Source of the DNA: an uncultured Eubacteriales bacterium
GTDB lineage: Bacteria; Bacillota; Clostridia; Oscillospirales; Oscillospiraceae
Direction of reading: 5' to 3'
Length of the DNA: 20,483 bases
Assembly (NCBI GenBank): GCA_959602365.1
Contig: CAUGSS010000044.1
Span: 1 to 20,483, forward strand
Shown piece by piece: positions 1-7,377 of the stretch. Each line of letters begins with the position of its first letter. Position 1 is the stretch's first letter. The notes below the pieces were generated by a model. The model saw only the letters and a list, made by a program, of their open reading frames with translations, was not told where the DNA came from and made no database searches. The translations under genes and the position numbers were made by a program.

Positions 1-4
1 TTCT

Positions 5-42
5 GGGGGGGGGGGGGCGCGGGGGGTTGGCCCCCCCGCCCC
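5..42. repeat. G-homopolymer and GC-only inverted repeat
   Basis: A run of 13 G (5-17) is followed by six G (21-26), a TTGG loop and seven C (31-37). The G and C blocks can pair into a very stable stem lying just downstream of the truA stop on the minus strand. It has no T tract, so it is not a normal intrinsic terminator. It sits at the window edge and could also be an assembly artefact at a contig end. Confidence 0.5.
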
Positions 43-55
43 GATGTTTGCGTCC

Positions 56-793
56 TCAATAGGTCACAGACTCCAGGCACAGCCCTTCCGGAGGCATGAC
101 GCGCCCCGCGGCGGAGCGGTCTTTTGCCGCCAGGATGTCGGTGATGTGTTCCGGGGGATAGAGCCCCAGCCCTGTCTCCACCAGAGCGCCGGTGATCAGC
201 CGCACCATCTGATTCAAAAAGCCGTTTCCCGTGTAGGTCAGGCGGATTTCCGCCCCCAGCCGCTCCACCTGAATGGCGTCAATGCGCCGCACGGTGGATT
301 TCTTGAACCGCCGAAGGCCGCAGAAGGAGCGGAAATCGTGGGTTCCCACCAGCAGTGCCGCCCCCTGCGCCATGGCCTCCGGATCCAGCGACTCTTCAAG
401 TTGACATAAATACTTTCGCTCAAAGACGTTGGGAATGGGGCTGTTCCATATGCGGTATACATAACACTTTGACCTGGCGTTGAGCCGGGCGTGAAAGCGC
501 TCCGGAGCCTCCTGGGCGTCCACCACGGCGATGTCCCGGGGCAGAAATTGGGCGCAGTAGGCGATCAGCCTGGCGCATTCCGGCTCGCTGGCCAGCTTGA
601 CGCTGGCCACCTGTCCCCGGGCATGGACTCCGGCGTCGGTGCGGCCGGAGCCCTGCACCTCCACCGGTGCTCCGTCCAGCTGGCCCAGCACGCGTTGCAG
701 CTTGCCCTGAATGGTGTTTTCCGTGTTGCCCTGCATTTGCCAGCCGCTGTACCGGCTGCCGTCGTATTGAATGGTCAGCTTGTAGTTCTTCAT
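56..793 (-). CDS. truA: tRNA pseudouridine(38-40) synthase TruA
   Basis: This 245-residue protein is TruA, which isomerises uridines 38-40 in the anticodon arm of tRNAs. The N-terminus reads KLTIQYDGSRYSGWQMQ, typical of the family. The catalytic aspartate is Asp53 in GRTDAGVHA, and the later blocks HDFRSFCG and GNGFLNQMVR are also family hallmarks. The length is normal. I chose the ATG at 791-793 because it matches the family start and has AGGTG about 6 bases upstream; an open frame runs further upstream but only overlaps the flippase gene in a different frame. It lies 86 bases after the flippase gene, with its own promoter at 851-879 and a leader hairpin at 822-841, so it can be expressed independently. 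Confidence 0.96.
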   Translation of the reverse strand: MKNYKLTIQYDGSRYSGWQMQGNTENTIQGKLQRVLGQLDGAPVEVQGSGRTDAGVHARGQVASVKLASEPECARLIAYCAQFLPRDIAVVDAQEAPERFHARLNARSKCYVYRIWNSPIPNVFERKYLCQLEESLDPEAMAQGAALLVGTHDFRSFCGLRRFKKSTVRRIDAIQVERLGAEIRLTYTGNGFLNQMVRLITGALVETGLGLYPPEHITDILAAKDRSAAGRVMPPEGLCLESVTY

Positions 794-821
794 TTTGTTC
801 ACCTGATGTGCACGCTGTTTT

Positions 822-841
822 CCCCGCAGAATGCTGTGGGG
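822..841 (-). other. Hairpin in the truA leader
   Basis: CCCCGCAG (822-829) and CTGTGGGG (834-841) pair over an AATG loop, an 8-bp stem including one G-U pair. On the minus strand it falls between the predicted truA transcription start near 844 and the ribosome binding site. There is no T tract after it. It may stabilise the message; its function is not known. Confidence 0.4.
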
Positions 842-850
842 ATTGCCACT

Positions 851-879
851 ATCATAGCGGAATGCGCGCAAAAACGCAA
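851..879 (-). promoter_or_regulatory. Sigma-A promoter for truA
   Basis: On the minus strand TTGCGT (874-879) and TATGAT (851-856) are separated by exactly 17 bases. The site abuts the stop codon of the upstream flippase gene, so truA would have its own transcript as well as read-through. Confidence 0.5.
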
Positions 880-2409
880 CTACCGCAGCCGGATGACCCG
901 CAGGGGGCGAATCCCCTGGGCGGCCATGGCCCCCAGATAGGCGGCCAGTCCCGCGCAGCCCCAGGTCAGCACCGACCAGCCCAGGCTTGCTCCGGCGTCC
1001 AGGCTGAGCCGATAGCCCAGGTTGACCAGCAGTCCCGCCAGCAGTGAGGCCAGGACCGGGGCGGAGAAACAGCGGTAACAGTCCAGATGCAGCCCCGCGC
1101 TCCGCCAGGCCACTCCCAGACAGAGTGCCACCGCCAGCACATCGGCGCAGACAAAGCCGGCCACAAAGCCCCCCAACCCCAGGGTGGGGGTTAAGGCCAC
1201 GGTGAGCAGCAACTCCAGTGCGCCGCAGAACAGAGAGATGGCCGCGTTCTGATTCTGCTTGCCCAGGGCGTTGAGCATGCACCCCAGAATGGCGTGATAA
1301 CATCCGGCGCCCACGCCCACCGCCAGGGGAAGCATATAGTCGCCTACCCGCGGTTCGCCAAAGAGCAGCTGGCCCAGGTCGGGCCCCAGGGTGGCGATCA
1401 GAGCGATGAGGGGAAGGACCACATAGGACACCGACAGTATGGCTTTTTCTCCGGTGCGGCGGAACGAGGGCATTTCCCCCAGCTCCCGCTCTTCCGTGAG
1501 CCGGGGGAGCAGGGCCAGGGAGAGGGCGTTTATGAAGGCGGTGGGAATCATCAGCAGCGGAAGCGTCATGCCCAGCAGGATGCCGAAGGCCTCCATGGCC
1601 TGGCTCTGTTCCAGGCCGTGGAGCATCAGCAGTTTGGGGATGAGCACCGAGGTGGCCGCGCCCATCAGGTTTCCCACCAGGGCGGTCAGGCTGACCGGTA
1701 TTGCGATCCCGGCCATCCGCCGCCGCAGCCGCCCCGGTTCCACCCGCTTCCCTGAGAGCTCTGTCCCCCGCGCCCGCCTTCTCCTCCGCCGCCCCCAGGT
1801 CAGGGCGGTGGAGGAGAAGATCTCGCTGACCAGCAGGCCCATCACAATGAGCCCCACCGAGTGCGCCTCCTCCTCCGGGGCCAGCAGGGCCAGCAGAAGG
1901 ATGATGGCGATGGAGCGGATGACCTGTTCCCCCAGCTCCACCCCGGCGGGAAGGCGCATGGCGCCGATGCCGTAGAACTGGTGTTTCTGGAGGTTTTCCA
2001 CGCCGGTGAGCAGCAGCACCGGCAGAAGCAAGACCAGGCCCAGCTGGGTGCGTCCGTCCCCCAACAGCCGCCGGGCGATGAAATCCGACTGGAAGAGCAC
2101 CGTCAATGCCACAGGCAGCCAGAGGGCCACCAGCCCCCGCAGGCCGGTGGACATGAGCTGGCGAAGCGCCAGCTCATTTTTCCGGGCGTGGTATTCTGAG
2201 GAGAGCAGCGAGACCGCCACGGCCAGCCCGGAGATGCAGATGGACTGCACGACGGAATAGGCGGGCATAATCAGCTGGTAGAGCCCCAGCACCTGGGCCC
2301 CCACCAGCCTGGCCATGACGATGCGGTAGAGGAAGCCGAACACCTGGCTCACCAGCCCCACGCCGGTGAGCATCAAAGTGGAGCGGAACAGGGAAGGACG
2401 GTTGGACAA
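880..2409 (-). CDS. MOP-superfamily polysaccharide/lipid flippase, SpoVB-like
   Basis: A 509-residue polytopic membrane protein of the MVF/MATE-like MOP exporter superfamily. The start reads LMLTGVGLVSQVFGFLYRI, the usual first helix of SpoVB/YtgP-type proteins, and hydrophobic segments follow through the whole length, consistent with about 14 transmembrane helices. A basic loop rich in Arg lies near residues 205-230. Members move lipid-linked peptidoglycan or polysaccharide precursors across the membrane, and SpoVB is needed for spore cortex; the exact substrate here is inference. The start is TTG (2407-2409) with AGGTGG 6 bases upstream; no ATG nearby has a better site. The 152-base gap to the divergent flavin-protein gene should hold its promoter, but I could not place it. 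Confidence 0.88.
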   Translation of the reverse strand: MSNRPSLFRSTLMLTGVGLVSQVFGFLYRIVMARLVGAQVLGLYQLIMPAYSVVQSICISGLAVAVSLLSSEYHARKNELALRQLMSTGLRGLVALWLPVALTVLFQSDFIARRLLGDGRTQLGLVLLLPVLLLTGVENLQKHQFYGIGAMRLPAGVELGEQVIRSIAIILLLALLAPEEEAHSVGLIVMGLLVSEIFSSTALTWGRRRRRRARGTELSGKRVEPGRLRRRMAGIAIPVSLTALVGNLMGAATSVLIPKLLMLHGLEQSQAMEAFGILLGMTLPLLMIPTAFINALSLALLPRLTEERELGEMPSFRRTGEKAILSVSYVVLPLIALIATLGPDLGQLLFGEPRVGDYMLPLAVGVGAGCYHAILGCMLNALGKQNQNAAISLFCGALELLLTVALTPTLGLGGFVAGFVCADVLAVALCLGVAWRSAGLHLDCYRCFSAPVLASLLAGLLVNLGYRLSLDAGASLGWSVLTWGCAGLAAYLGAMAAQGIRPLRVIRLR

Positions 2410-2477
2410 GAGACACCACCTGCGCTTGATCTGGATACTTTCAGTCTATTTTCCAGGCTGACAGGCTATGCCGCCGA

Positions 2478-2498
2478 CTTTTTCCCGCGGGGAAAAAG
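2478..2498. repeat. Perfect 21-base inverted repeat in a divergent intergenic region
   Basis: CTTTTTCCC (2478-2486) and GGGAAAAAG (2490-2498) are perfect inverted arms around GCG. It lies between the divergent flippase gene (start 2409) and flavin-protein gene (start 2562), where an operator could act on either. It could also be a small hairpin. No regulator is suggested by the sequence. Confidence 0.5.
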
Positions 2499-2561
2499 AC
2501 CTTGCGCTGGGTGGAGCGTTGAGATGAAAAAAGTGTGAAAAAGCATGTAAGGGGGATCTCT

Positions 2562-3038
2562 ATGAGGAGAAAAGAGCGGGCGGTCACAGAGCCCGCAAAG
2601 ATTCGGGAAATCATTCGGAAGAGCCAGGTGCTCCGGGTGGGCTATTGTGACCGGGGCGAGGTCTATATTGTCCCGGTCAATTTCGGCTGTGCCGAGGAGA
2701 ACGGGGCGTATACATTCTATTTTCACGGGGCAAGTGGGGGCAGAAAGTATGCCTTGTCCAAACAGGGGTGCCCGGTGGGGTTTGAATTGGAGGCCGTTGC
2801 AGAGGTCGTGGTGGACGATACCCGGCCCTGCAGCTCCACATGCCGGTTCCAAAGCGTGATTGGAACCGGGCGGATCTCGCTGATTACAGACTTAGAGGAA
2901 AAGAGGCGGCTGCTGCGCCTGATTTTAAGTCACTACACCGACGCACATCTGTGCCAATTTGACGAGGCGTCCATCCGTCAGACCGCGGTGTTTCAGCTGC
3001 GGGCGGAACAGATGACCTGCAAGGAGAGGGCCCTGTAA
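2562..3038 (+). CDS. Pyridoxamine 5'-phosphate oxidase-like flavin-binding protein (NimA-like)
   Basis: A 158-residue protein of the split-barrel flavin-binding (PNPOx-like) fold, closest in pattern to NimA-type 5-nitroimidazole reductases. Supporting blocks are the opening VTEPAKIREIIRKSQVLRVG, then EVYIVPVNFG, then YTFYFHGASGGRKYALSKQG, and the C-terminal QLRAEQMTCKER typical of the group. Such proteins bind FMN or a related cofactor and reduce small molecules; the substrate is unknown. I chose the ATG at 2562 because AGGGGG sits 6 bases upstream; an in-frame GTG at 2535 has no ribosome binding site. It appears to be a single-gene unit, with the sirtuin remnant just after it. Confidence 0.85.
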   Translation: MRRKERAVTEPAKIREIIRKSQVLRVGYCDRGEVYIVPVNFGCAEENGAYTFYFHGASGGRKYALSKQGCPVGFELEAVAEVVVDDTRPCSSTCRFQSVIGTGRISLITDLEEKRRLLRLILSHYTDAHLCQFDEASIRQTAVFQLRAEQMTCKERAL

Positions 3039-3084
3039 AGCACCCAAACCGCGTTTCCCGGTGGCCCGGCAGGGCCAAAACAGA

Positions 3085-3159
3085 GGAGCGGGGAATATAA
3101 CGGAATCCGGTTTGCCGGACTTCCGCAGCCCGGATGGATTGTATAACGAAAATTTGGGG
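3085..3159 (+). pseudogene. Remnant of a Sir2-family NAD-dependent deacetylase gene
   Basis: Reading from 3085, 25 codons encode GAGNITESGLPDFRSPDGLY followed by NENLG. This is the N-terminal signature of bacterial sirtuins, GAGxSxESGIPDFRxxxGLY, which binds NAD. The frame upstream (from about 3043) and downstream does not look like a sirtuin: the catalytic His and the zinc-binding Cys pairs are absent, and a promoter for the next gene begins at 3230. I read it as a decayed scrap. The open frame continues to 3435, but its remainder resembles no protein. Confidence 0.7.
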
Positions 3160-3229
3160 ACTAACCACCCTCTCTCAACTGGCTGTGCTGCGGCCCAGAG
3201 AGCACTGGCACTTTTTCTGTTTAAAGCGC

Positions 3230-3258
3230 TTGACAATGGAAAAATGAGACAGTATCAT
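3230..3258 (+). promoter_or_regulatory. Sigma-A promoter for the AEC permease and DUF554 genes
   Basis: TTGACA (3230-3235), a 17-base spacer and TATCAT (3253-3258). The predicted start near 3265 gives a leader of about 145 bases before the permease ATG, containing the hairpin at 3285-3309. Confidence 0.75.
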
Positions 3259-3284
3259 ATATTTATCGATGCGATTTCATTTAT

Positions 3285-3309
3285 GATCTCCGGCGGGATG
3301 CCGGGGATC
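3285..3309 (+). promoter_or_regulatory. Hairpin in the leader of the AEC permease gene
   Basis: GATCTCCGGC (3285-3294) pairs along all 10 positions (one G-U) with GCCGGGGATC (3300-3309) around a GGGAT loop. It starts about 20 bases after the predicted transcription start. No T tract follows, so it is not a terminator. It could be a stability element, a protein-binding site or part of a larger leader fold; no known riboswitch class was recognised. Confidence 0.5.
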
Positions 3310-3410
3310 ATTCCTTCTGCCCTGCTGTGTCCGCTCTGCAGAGTTACCGTTTTGTGGGGGGAAAGAAAAGCGAAGTCGGGCCGGCGGGAAAGGGGAGAGA
3401 GGAAGATACC

Positions 3411-4361
3411 ATGGATCAATTTTTCACCGTGCTGACCCAGATCGGCATCTTTTTAATCCTGATTGCCCTGGGCGTTCTGGCGGTCAAGGTTCATATTCTG
3501 GATGAACACTCCCTGGGCAGCATCTCCAAGGTCATTATGCGCATGGCTCTGCCCGCCTATATTTTTATCAACGCCGCGGAGGGGGCCACCCGGGCGGGGC
3601 TGGCTTCCAGCCTGATGGTGATTCCCCTGGCCATTGCCCTGTACTTGCTGCTGTTTCTGCTGTCCCTGGCGCTGGAGCGGATCTTTCACCTGTCCGGCAA
3701 CCGGCAGCGCGTATTCCGGGCCATCGTGATGTTTGGCAATGTGGGTTTTATGGGCATCCCGCTGGTGGTGGAGCTCTATCCGGACACTGCCCTGCTGTAT
3801 ATCTCGCTGTTTACCATTTTGGATCAGATCCTGTTCTGGACCTATGGCGTCTCGCTGACCCGGCCGGTGGGGGAGGGGCGGGAGAGACGGCGTTTTTCGC
3901 CCGCCGCCCTGAAAAATCTGCTCAGCCCCGCCTTGATTGCCATTGTAGCGGCCACGGTGCTGGTGCTGCTGGAGGTCCGTCTGCCCTATGTGCTCTCCGC
4001 CACGCTGAACCGGCTGGGGGCGGCCAGCATGCCCCTCTCCCTGCTCTATATCGGCGGCATGCTGTCCATGACCGATGTGCGCCGGGTGCTTCGGTGCTGG
4101 GAGCTCTACGGTGAGATTGTGCTGAAGATGATCGCCCTGCCGCTGGTGTTTTTCGCCGCCATGCGGCTGTTGGGGGTGGCCCAGGATATGGCGGGCACCT
4201 TGGCGTTCCTGGCCGGGCTTCCCGCGATCAACTTGGTGGCGATGCTGGCCAGGCAGAACGGCTCCGAGGGGGACTATGCGGTCTGCGCCGTGATGATGAC
4301 CACCCTGGCCTGCCTGATTACCCTGCCGCTGGTTTCCCTGGGCATTGCGCTGATCGGCTGA
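3411..4361 (+). CDS. AEC-family (auxin efflux carrier-like) permease
   Basis: A 316-residue integral membrane protein of the AEC family, whose bacterial members move organic acids such as malate, malonate or lactate. It begins FFTVLTQIGIFLILIALGVL and shows about ten hydrophobic helices in two halves, with the family-typical MRMALPAYIFINA near residues 44-56 and a late block FLAGLPAINLVAMLARQNG. No substrate can be assigned. I chose the ATG at 3411, preceded by the purine-rich GAGAGAGGAAG; the open frame extends upstream to 3327 but without family similarity. It is followed 39 bases later by the DUF554 gene, and both probably share the promoter at 3230. Confidence 0.88.
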   Translation: MDQFFTVLTQIGIFLILIALGVLAVKVHILDEHSLGSISKVIMRMALPAYIFINAAEGATRAGLASSLMVIPLAIALYLLLFLLSLALERIFHLSGNRQRVFRAIVMFGNVGFMGIPLVVELYPDTALLYISLFTILDQILFWTYGVSLTRPVGEGRERRRFSPAALKNLLSPALIAIVAATVLVLLEVRLPYVLSATLNRLGAASMPLSLLYIGGMLSMTDVRRVLRCWELYGEIVLKMIALPLVFFAAMRLLGVAQDMAGTLAFLAGLPAINLVAMLARQNGSEGDYAVCAVMMTTLACLITLPLVSLGIALIG

Positions 4362-4400
4362 TCCTGCCCCGGACAAGAGAGAAAAAGGAGTCCCCTGCCC

Positions 4401-5105
4401 ATGATCGCAACTTATATCAACTGTATCCTTGTCCTGGTGGGCAGCGCCCTGGGCCTGCTGCTGAAAAACCGGATCGGGGCGCGCTTTATGGCCGCCATGC
4501 ACAGCGCTATGGCCCTGTGCGTCATGGGGATCGGCATCTCCTCCGCTGTCAAGACGGAGCACACCCTCTGTGTCATCCTCTGCATGGTGGTGGGCACCTG
4601 CCTGGGGGTGGCCCTGCGCATCGAGCAGCGGCTGGATGCCCTGGGGGATTGGATTCAGAAAAAAGTGGTCAAAAAAGGTGATACCTCACAATTTACGGAA
4701 GGTTTTGTGGCGGCCGCGCTGCTCTACTGTGTGGGTTCTATGGCGGTCATGGGTTCCCTGGAGGCGGGGATCAACCATGATTACTCCATCTTGGTCTCCA
4801 AGGGAGTGATTGATGGAGTGACCGGCATCTCCCTGGCAGCCACCACCGGGGTGGGTGTGGCGTTTTCGGTGATCCCTCTGCTGCTCTACCAGGGCGGGCT
4901 CACCCTGCTGGCAGGGCTGGTGGGCCCGCTGCTCACCGACGCCATGGTGCTGGAGATGTCCGCTGTGGGCGGCACCATCATCCTGGGCATCGGATTTAAC
5001 ATGTTGTTTCCCGAAAAGCATATCCCGGTGGGCAATATGCTTCCCGCTATTTTCCTGCCCATCGCCTACCTGCCTCTGGCCGGCCTGCTGGGAGGGCTGG
5101 TCTGA
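4401..5105 (+). CDS. DUF554-family membrane protein
   Basis: A 234-residue protein matching the DUF554 (YdfK-like) family of small inner-membrane proteins, annotated elsewhere as possible transporters with no proven substrate. Evidence is the opening TYINCILVLVGSALGLLLKN, the central FVAAALLYCVGSMAVMGSLE, and the glycine-rich helices towards the end (AVGGTIILGIGFNMLF). The ATG at 4401 has AAGGAG about 10 bases upstream. It is the last gene of the two-gene unit with the AEC permease and is followed by a strong terminator at 5141-5178. Confidence 0.85.
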   Translation: MIATYINCILVLVGSALGLLLKNRIGARFMAAMHSAMALCVMGIGISSAVKTEHTLCVILCMVVGTCLGVALRIEQRLDALGDWIQKKVVKKGDTSQFTEGFVAAALLYCVGSMAVMGSLEAGINHDYSILVSKGVIDGVTGISLAATTGVGVAFSVIPLLLYQGGLTLLAGLVGPLLTDAMVLEMSAVGGTIILGIGFNMLFPEKHIPVGNMLPAIFLPIAYLPLAGLLGGLV

Positions 5106-5140
5106 ACAGGCAGTTCCGCGCCTTACTTTGTCTTTCCTCT

Positions 5141-5178
5141 GCCGCGGCGGCCCGCCAGGGCCCCGCGGCAAATTTTTT
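5141..5178 (+). terminator. Intrinsic terminator after the DUF554 gene
   Basis: A GC-only stem pairs GCCGCGG (5141-5147) with CCGCGGC (5163-5169) and extends inward by GGCCC with GGGCC past a single bulged C, leaving a GCCA loop. AAATTTTTT follows directly. It is 35 bases after the stop codon. Confidence 0.8.
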
Positions 5179-5252
5179 GCCAAAATCTGCGACAACCCCT
5201 GAAAACGCTGGGAGACCGCCACCCGGCCTGCCAAGGAAAACTGAACCATCTG

Positions 5253-5288
5253 AAAAAACAGGCCGGAGCGCCAAAACGCTCCGGCCTG
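5253..5288 (-). terminator. Intrinsic terminator for the zinc-ribbon membrane protein gene
   Basis: CAGGCCGGAGCG (5259-5270) pairs perfectly over 12 bp with CGCTCCGGCCTG (5277-5288), loop CCAAAA. On the minus strand six T follow (5253-5258). It lies 21 bases beyond the stop codon and could also back up termination from the plus strand. Confidence 0.88.
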
Positions 5289-5309
5289 TTGCCGTTTGAT
5301 GGACGTTGT

Positions 5310-6038
5310 TCAGGCGGCCACGCCCGCCTGGTAGGCCTTCCACTGCTTCTCCAACTGGAAGGTGCAGATGATGGCGAAGACAGCGGCCACGGCGATGAGC
5401 CAGCCATTCAGGGAGCCGCTGACGATCAGGCCCAGGATCATGTTTATCCCGGCGTCCACCGCCAGCAGGATGGCGCACACCCGGCTCTGGGCCAGGTGGA
5501 TGCCCAGTCCAAACCCCACCAGAAGAGCTACGTCGAACAGGGAAGTTATCATCATGAACATCAAGCCCATCACCAGGGTGAGGCCGGCGCAGACGTAGCA
5601 GATGATGGCGGCGGCCCGCAGCTGACTGCGGAGCTTGTGGTTCTGAGGCAGGGCCAGGAACTCCTTCTTGGTGGCGCACCGGTGGGAGGTGTCATAGCCA
5701 TAGACCGTGCCGTTGGCGGCGGCTCCGTCCTGGCCGTCCGCGCCGCAGCCCGTCCCCTGGGGGGAGGCGGCCCAGGGATCGCCGCCCGGCTGGAAGTTCT
5801 GGGACGGCTGCGGGCTGCTGCCGGGGGCAGCGCCGCCCTGGGAGGCGGCGGTGTAACCGGAAGAAAGGTCCGGCTGGGGAGCGGTTCCGCCGGAAGCAGC
5901 CCAGGGGTCCGTGCCCGCGCCCTGGGGGTACTCAGGGGCCGTGTTGGAGGCTGGACTGGGGACCGGGGTGCCGCAATTTGGGCAGAAGCGCTGGTCGTCC
6001 TTCAGGGCAGTGCCGCAGTTGGAGCAGAATTGGGCCAT
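5310..6038 (-). CDS. Zinc-ribbon membrane protein with a disordered linker
   Basis: This 242-residue protein has three parts. Residues 5-22 form a short zinc ribbon with paired cysteines (FCSNCG at 4-9 and FCPNCG at 18-23). Residues about 25-115 are a low-complexity linker rich in Pro, Gly, Ser and Ala that carries DPWAAS twice (44-49 and 87-92). Residues about 140-230 hold three or four transmembrane helices ending in a short KQWKAYQAG tail. The ribbon would face the cytoplasm or serve as a metal or protein contact; the function is unknown. The ATG at 6038 follows a GAGGAG-type site; an open frame continues upstream to 6197 but without coding character. It has its own terminator. Confidence 0.8.
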   Translation of the reverse strand: MAQFCSNCGTALKDDQRFCPNCGTPVPSPASNTAPEYPQGAGTDPWAASGGTAPQPDLSSGYTAASQGGAAPGSSPQPSQNFQPGGDPWAASPQGTGCGADGQDGAAANGTVYGYDTSHRCATKKEFLALPQNHKLRSQLRAAAIICYVCAGLTLVMGLMFMMITSLFDVALLVGFGLGIHLAQSRVCAILLAVDAGINMILGLIVSGSLNGWLIAVAAVFAIICTFQLEKQWKAYQAGVAA

Positions 6039-6150
6039 ATTAGCTCTCTCCTCTCTGATTTGTTCGGGGTGGAATGATTTAATACCAATATAGCACAGCT
6101 GACTGGCGCTGTCAAAAGAAACACAGAGGCGAGGAGGGCGGATGAGAACA

Positions 6151-6189
6151 GAAACAGAGCGGGCCGCATCCCTGGACGGGATGCGGCCC
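6151..6189 (-). terminator. Probable terminator of the butyrate operon
   Basis: GGGCCGCATCCC (6161-6172) and GGGATGCGGCCC (6178-6189) form a perfect 12-bp stem with a TGGAC loop, 22 bases past the etfA stop. On the minus strand the tail is GCTCTGTTTCTGTTCTC, only moderately T-rich, so efficiency is uncertain. Confidence 0.65.
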
Positions 6190-6211
6190 GGAAACACCGT
6201 CAGGCGGGCAA

Positions 6212-7360
6212 TTACTTGCCGGCCTGGGCGGCCTTATACTTTTTGATGGCCTCGGTGAGCTTGGGGAGAATGGCGTTCACATCGCCGATGATGCCCAGAT
6301 CGGCAATATCGAAGATGGGAGCGGTCTCCTCCTTGTTGATGGCCACGATGTACTCGCTGCCCTCCATGCCGGCGGCGTGCTGGATGGCGCCGGAGATGCC
6401 GCAGGCCACATAGAGCTCGGGGCGGACGGTCTTGCCGGTCTGGCCCACCTGGCGGTCCTTCTCCATCCAGCCCGCATCCACCACGGCGCGGGAGCCGGAG
6501 ATGTCGCCGCCCAGGACGTCGGCCAGATCCTGCACCATGCTGACCTTCTCGGCGCTGCCGATGCCGCGGCCGGCGGAGACCAGGATCTTGGCCTCGGTGA
6601 TATCCTTGGAGGTCTTGGTGGACTTGACGGTCTCCAGCACCTCCAGGTTGTTGGTGGGGTTGACCTCCATGCGGATGATCTCGCCGGTGCGGCTGTCATC
6701 GGCGGCCAGGGCCTGCATCACGCCGGGGCGGACGGTGGCCATCTGAGGCCGGTGCTGCAGGCAGGCGATGGTGGCGATGATGTTGCCGCCGAAGGCGGGA
6801 CGGGTCATGCGCAGCTGCTTGTGATAGGTGTACTTCACATTGACCACGCTGATCTCCTTGCCGTCCTTGGTGGTCATGGTCTTGCTGTTGTCCTCCACGG
6901 TGACGTCCTGGCCCAGCTCGGCAATCTTGGCCTCCACCTTGGCGCGGTCGGCGGCATTGGTGACGCTCTTCTCCACGTCGCCGATGGCCAGGCCGGTGCA
7001 GTCGGCGGTCAGGCCGGTGTGGACGGTGGCGGAGACGGAGGGGGCCAGGTCACGGCCGATGGAGGAGGCGCCGAAGAGCACCACCTCGGGGGAATAGGTG
7101 CGGATGGCCTGGACCACCACATCGGTGTAGGGCTTGGTGGAATATTCCTCCAGCATGGGGTGGTCGGCCACGATGACCTGATCGGCGCCGTGGGCGATCA
7201 GGGAAGCGGCTTTGCCCTCGATGCCGGAACCGGCCAGAACGGCCACCACCTGCTGGCCCAGCGCGTCAGCCAGCTCCCGGGCCTTGCCCACCAGCTCAAA
7301 GGCGACCTTCTGGATCTCGCCGTCGCGCTGCTCGCAGAAAACGAAAACGTTCTTATTCAT
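6212..7360 (-). CDS. etfA: Electron transfer flavoprotein, alpha subunit
   Basis: EtfA, the alpha subunit of the FAD-containing heterodimer that delivers electrons to butyryl-CoA dehydrogenase; in anaerobes the complex can bifurcate NADH electrons to crotonyl-CoA and ferredoxin. The C-terminal FAD domain is clear: SAGRGIG (263-269), GQTGKTVRPELYVACGISGA (306-325) and a final DIADLGIIGDV. The protein is 382 residues against about 320-340 usually. The excess is a block at about residues 128-182, between the LTADCTGL and RPAFGGNI motifs, rich in Lys, Asp and Thr. Whether bifurcation occurs cannot be read directly. GGAGG lies about 10 bases before the ATG and overlaps the end of etfB, so the two are probably translationally linked. 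Confidence 0.95.
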   Translation of the reverse strand: MNKNVFVFCEQRDGEIQKVAFELVGKARELADALGQQVVAVLAGSGIEGKAASLIAHGADQVIVADHPMLEEYSTKPYTDVVVQAIRTYSPEVVLFGASSIGRDLAPSVSATVHTGLTADCTGLAIGDVEKSVTNAADRAKVEAKIAELGQDVTVEDNSKTMTTKDGKEISVVNVKYTYHKQLRMTRPAFGGNIIATIACLQHRPQMATVRPGVMQALAADDSRTGEIIRMEVNPTNNLEVLETVKSTKTSKDITEAKILVSAGRGIGSAEKVSMVQDLADVLGGDISGSRAVVDAGWMEKDRQVGQTGKTVRPELYVACGISGAIQHAAGMEGSEYIVAINKEETAPIFDIADLGIIGDVNAILPKLTEAIKKYKAAQAGK

Positions 7361-7377
7361 GATTCACAGTACCTCCA

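Noticed and set aside
3061..3435. A full 124-codon gene between the flavin protein and the permease
   Set aside because: Only codons 9-33 resemble a protein (sirtuin scrap); it has no ribosome binding site, contains the permease promoter and leader hairpin, and overlaps the permease start.
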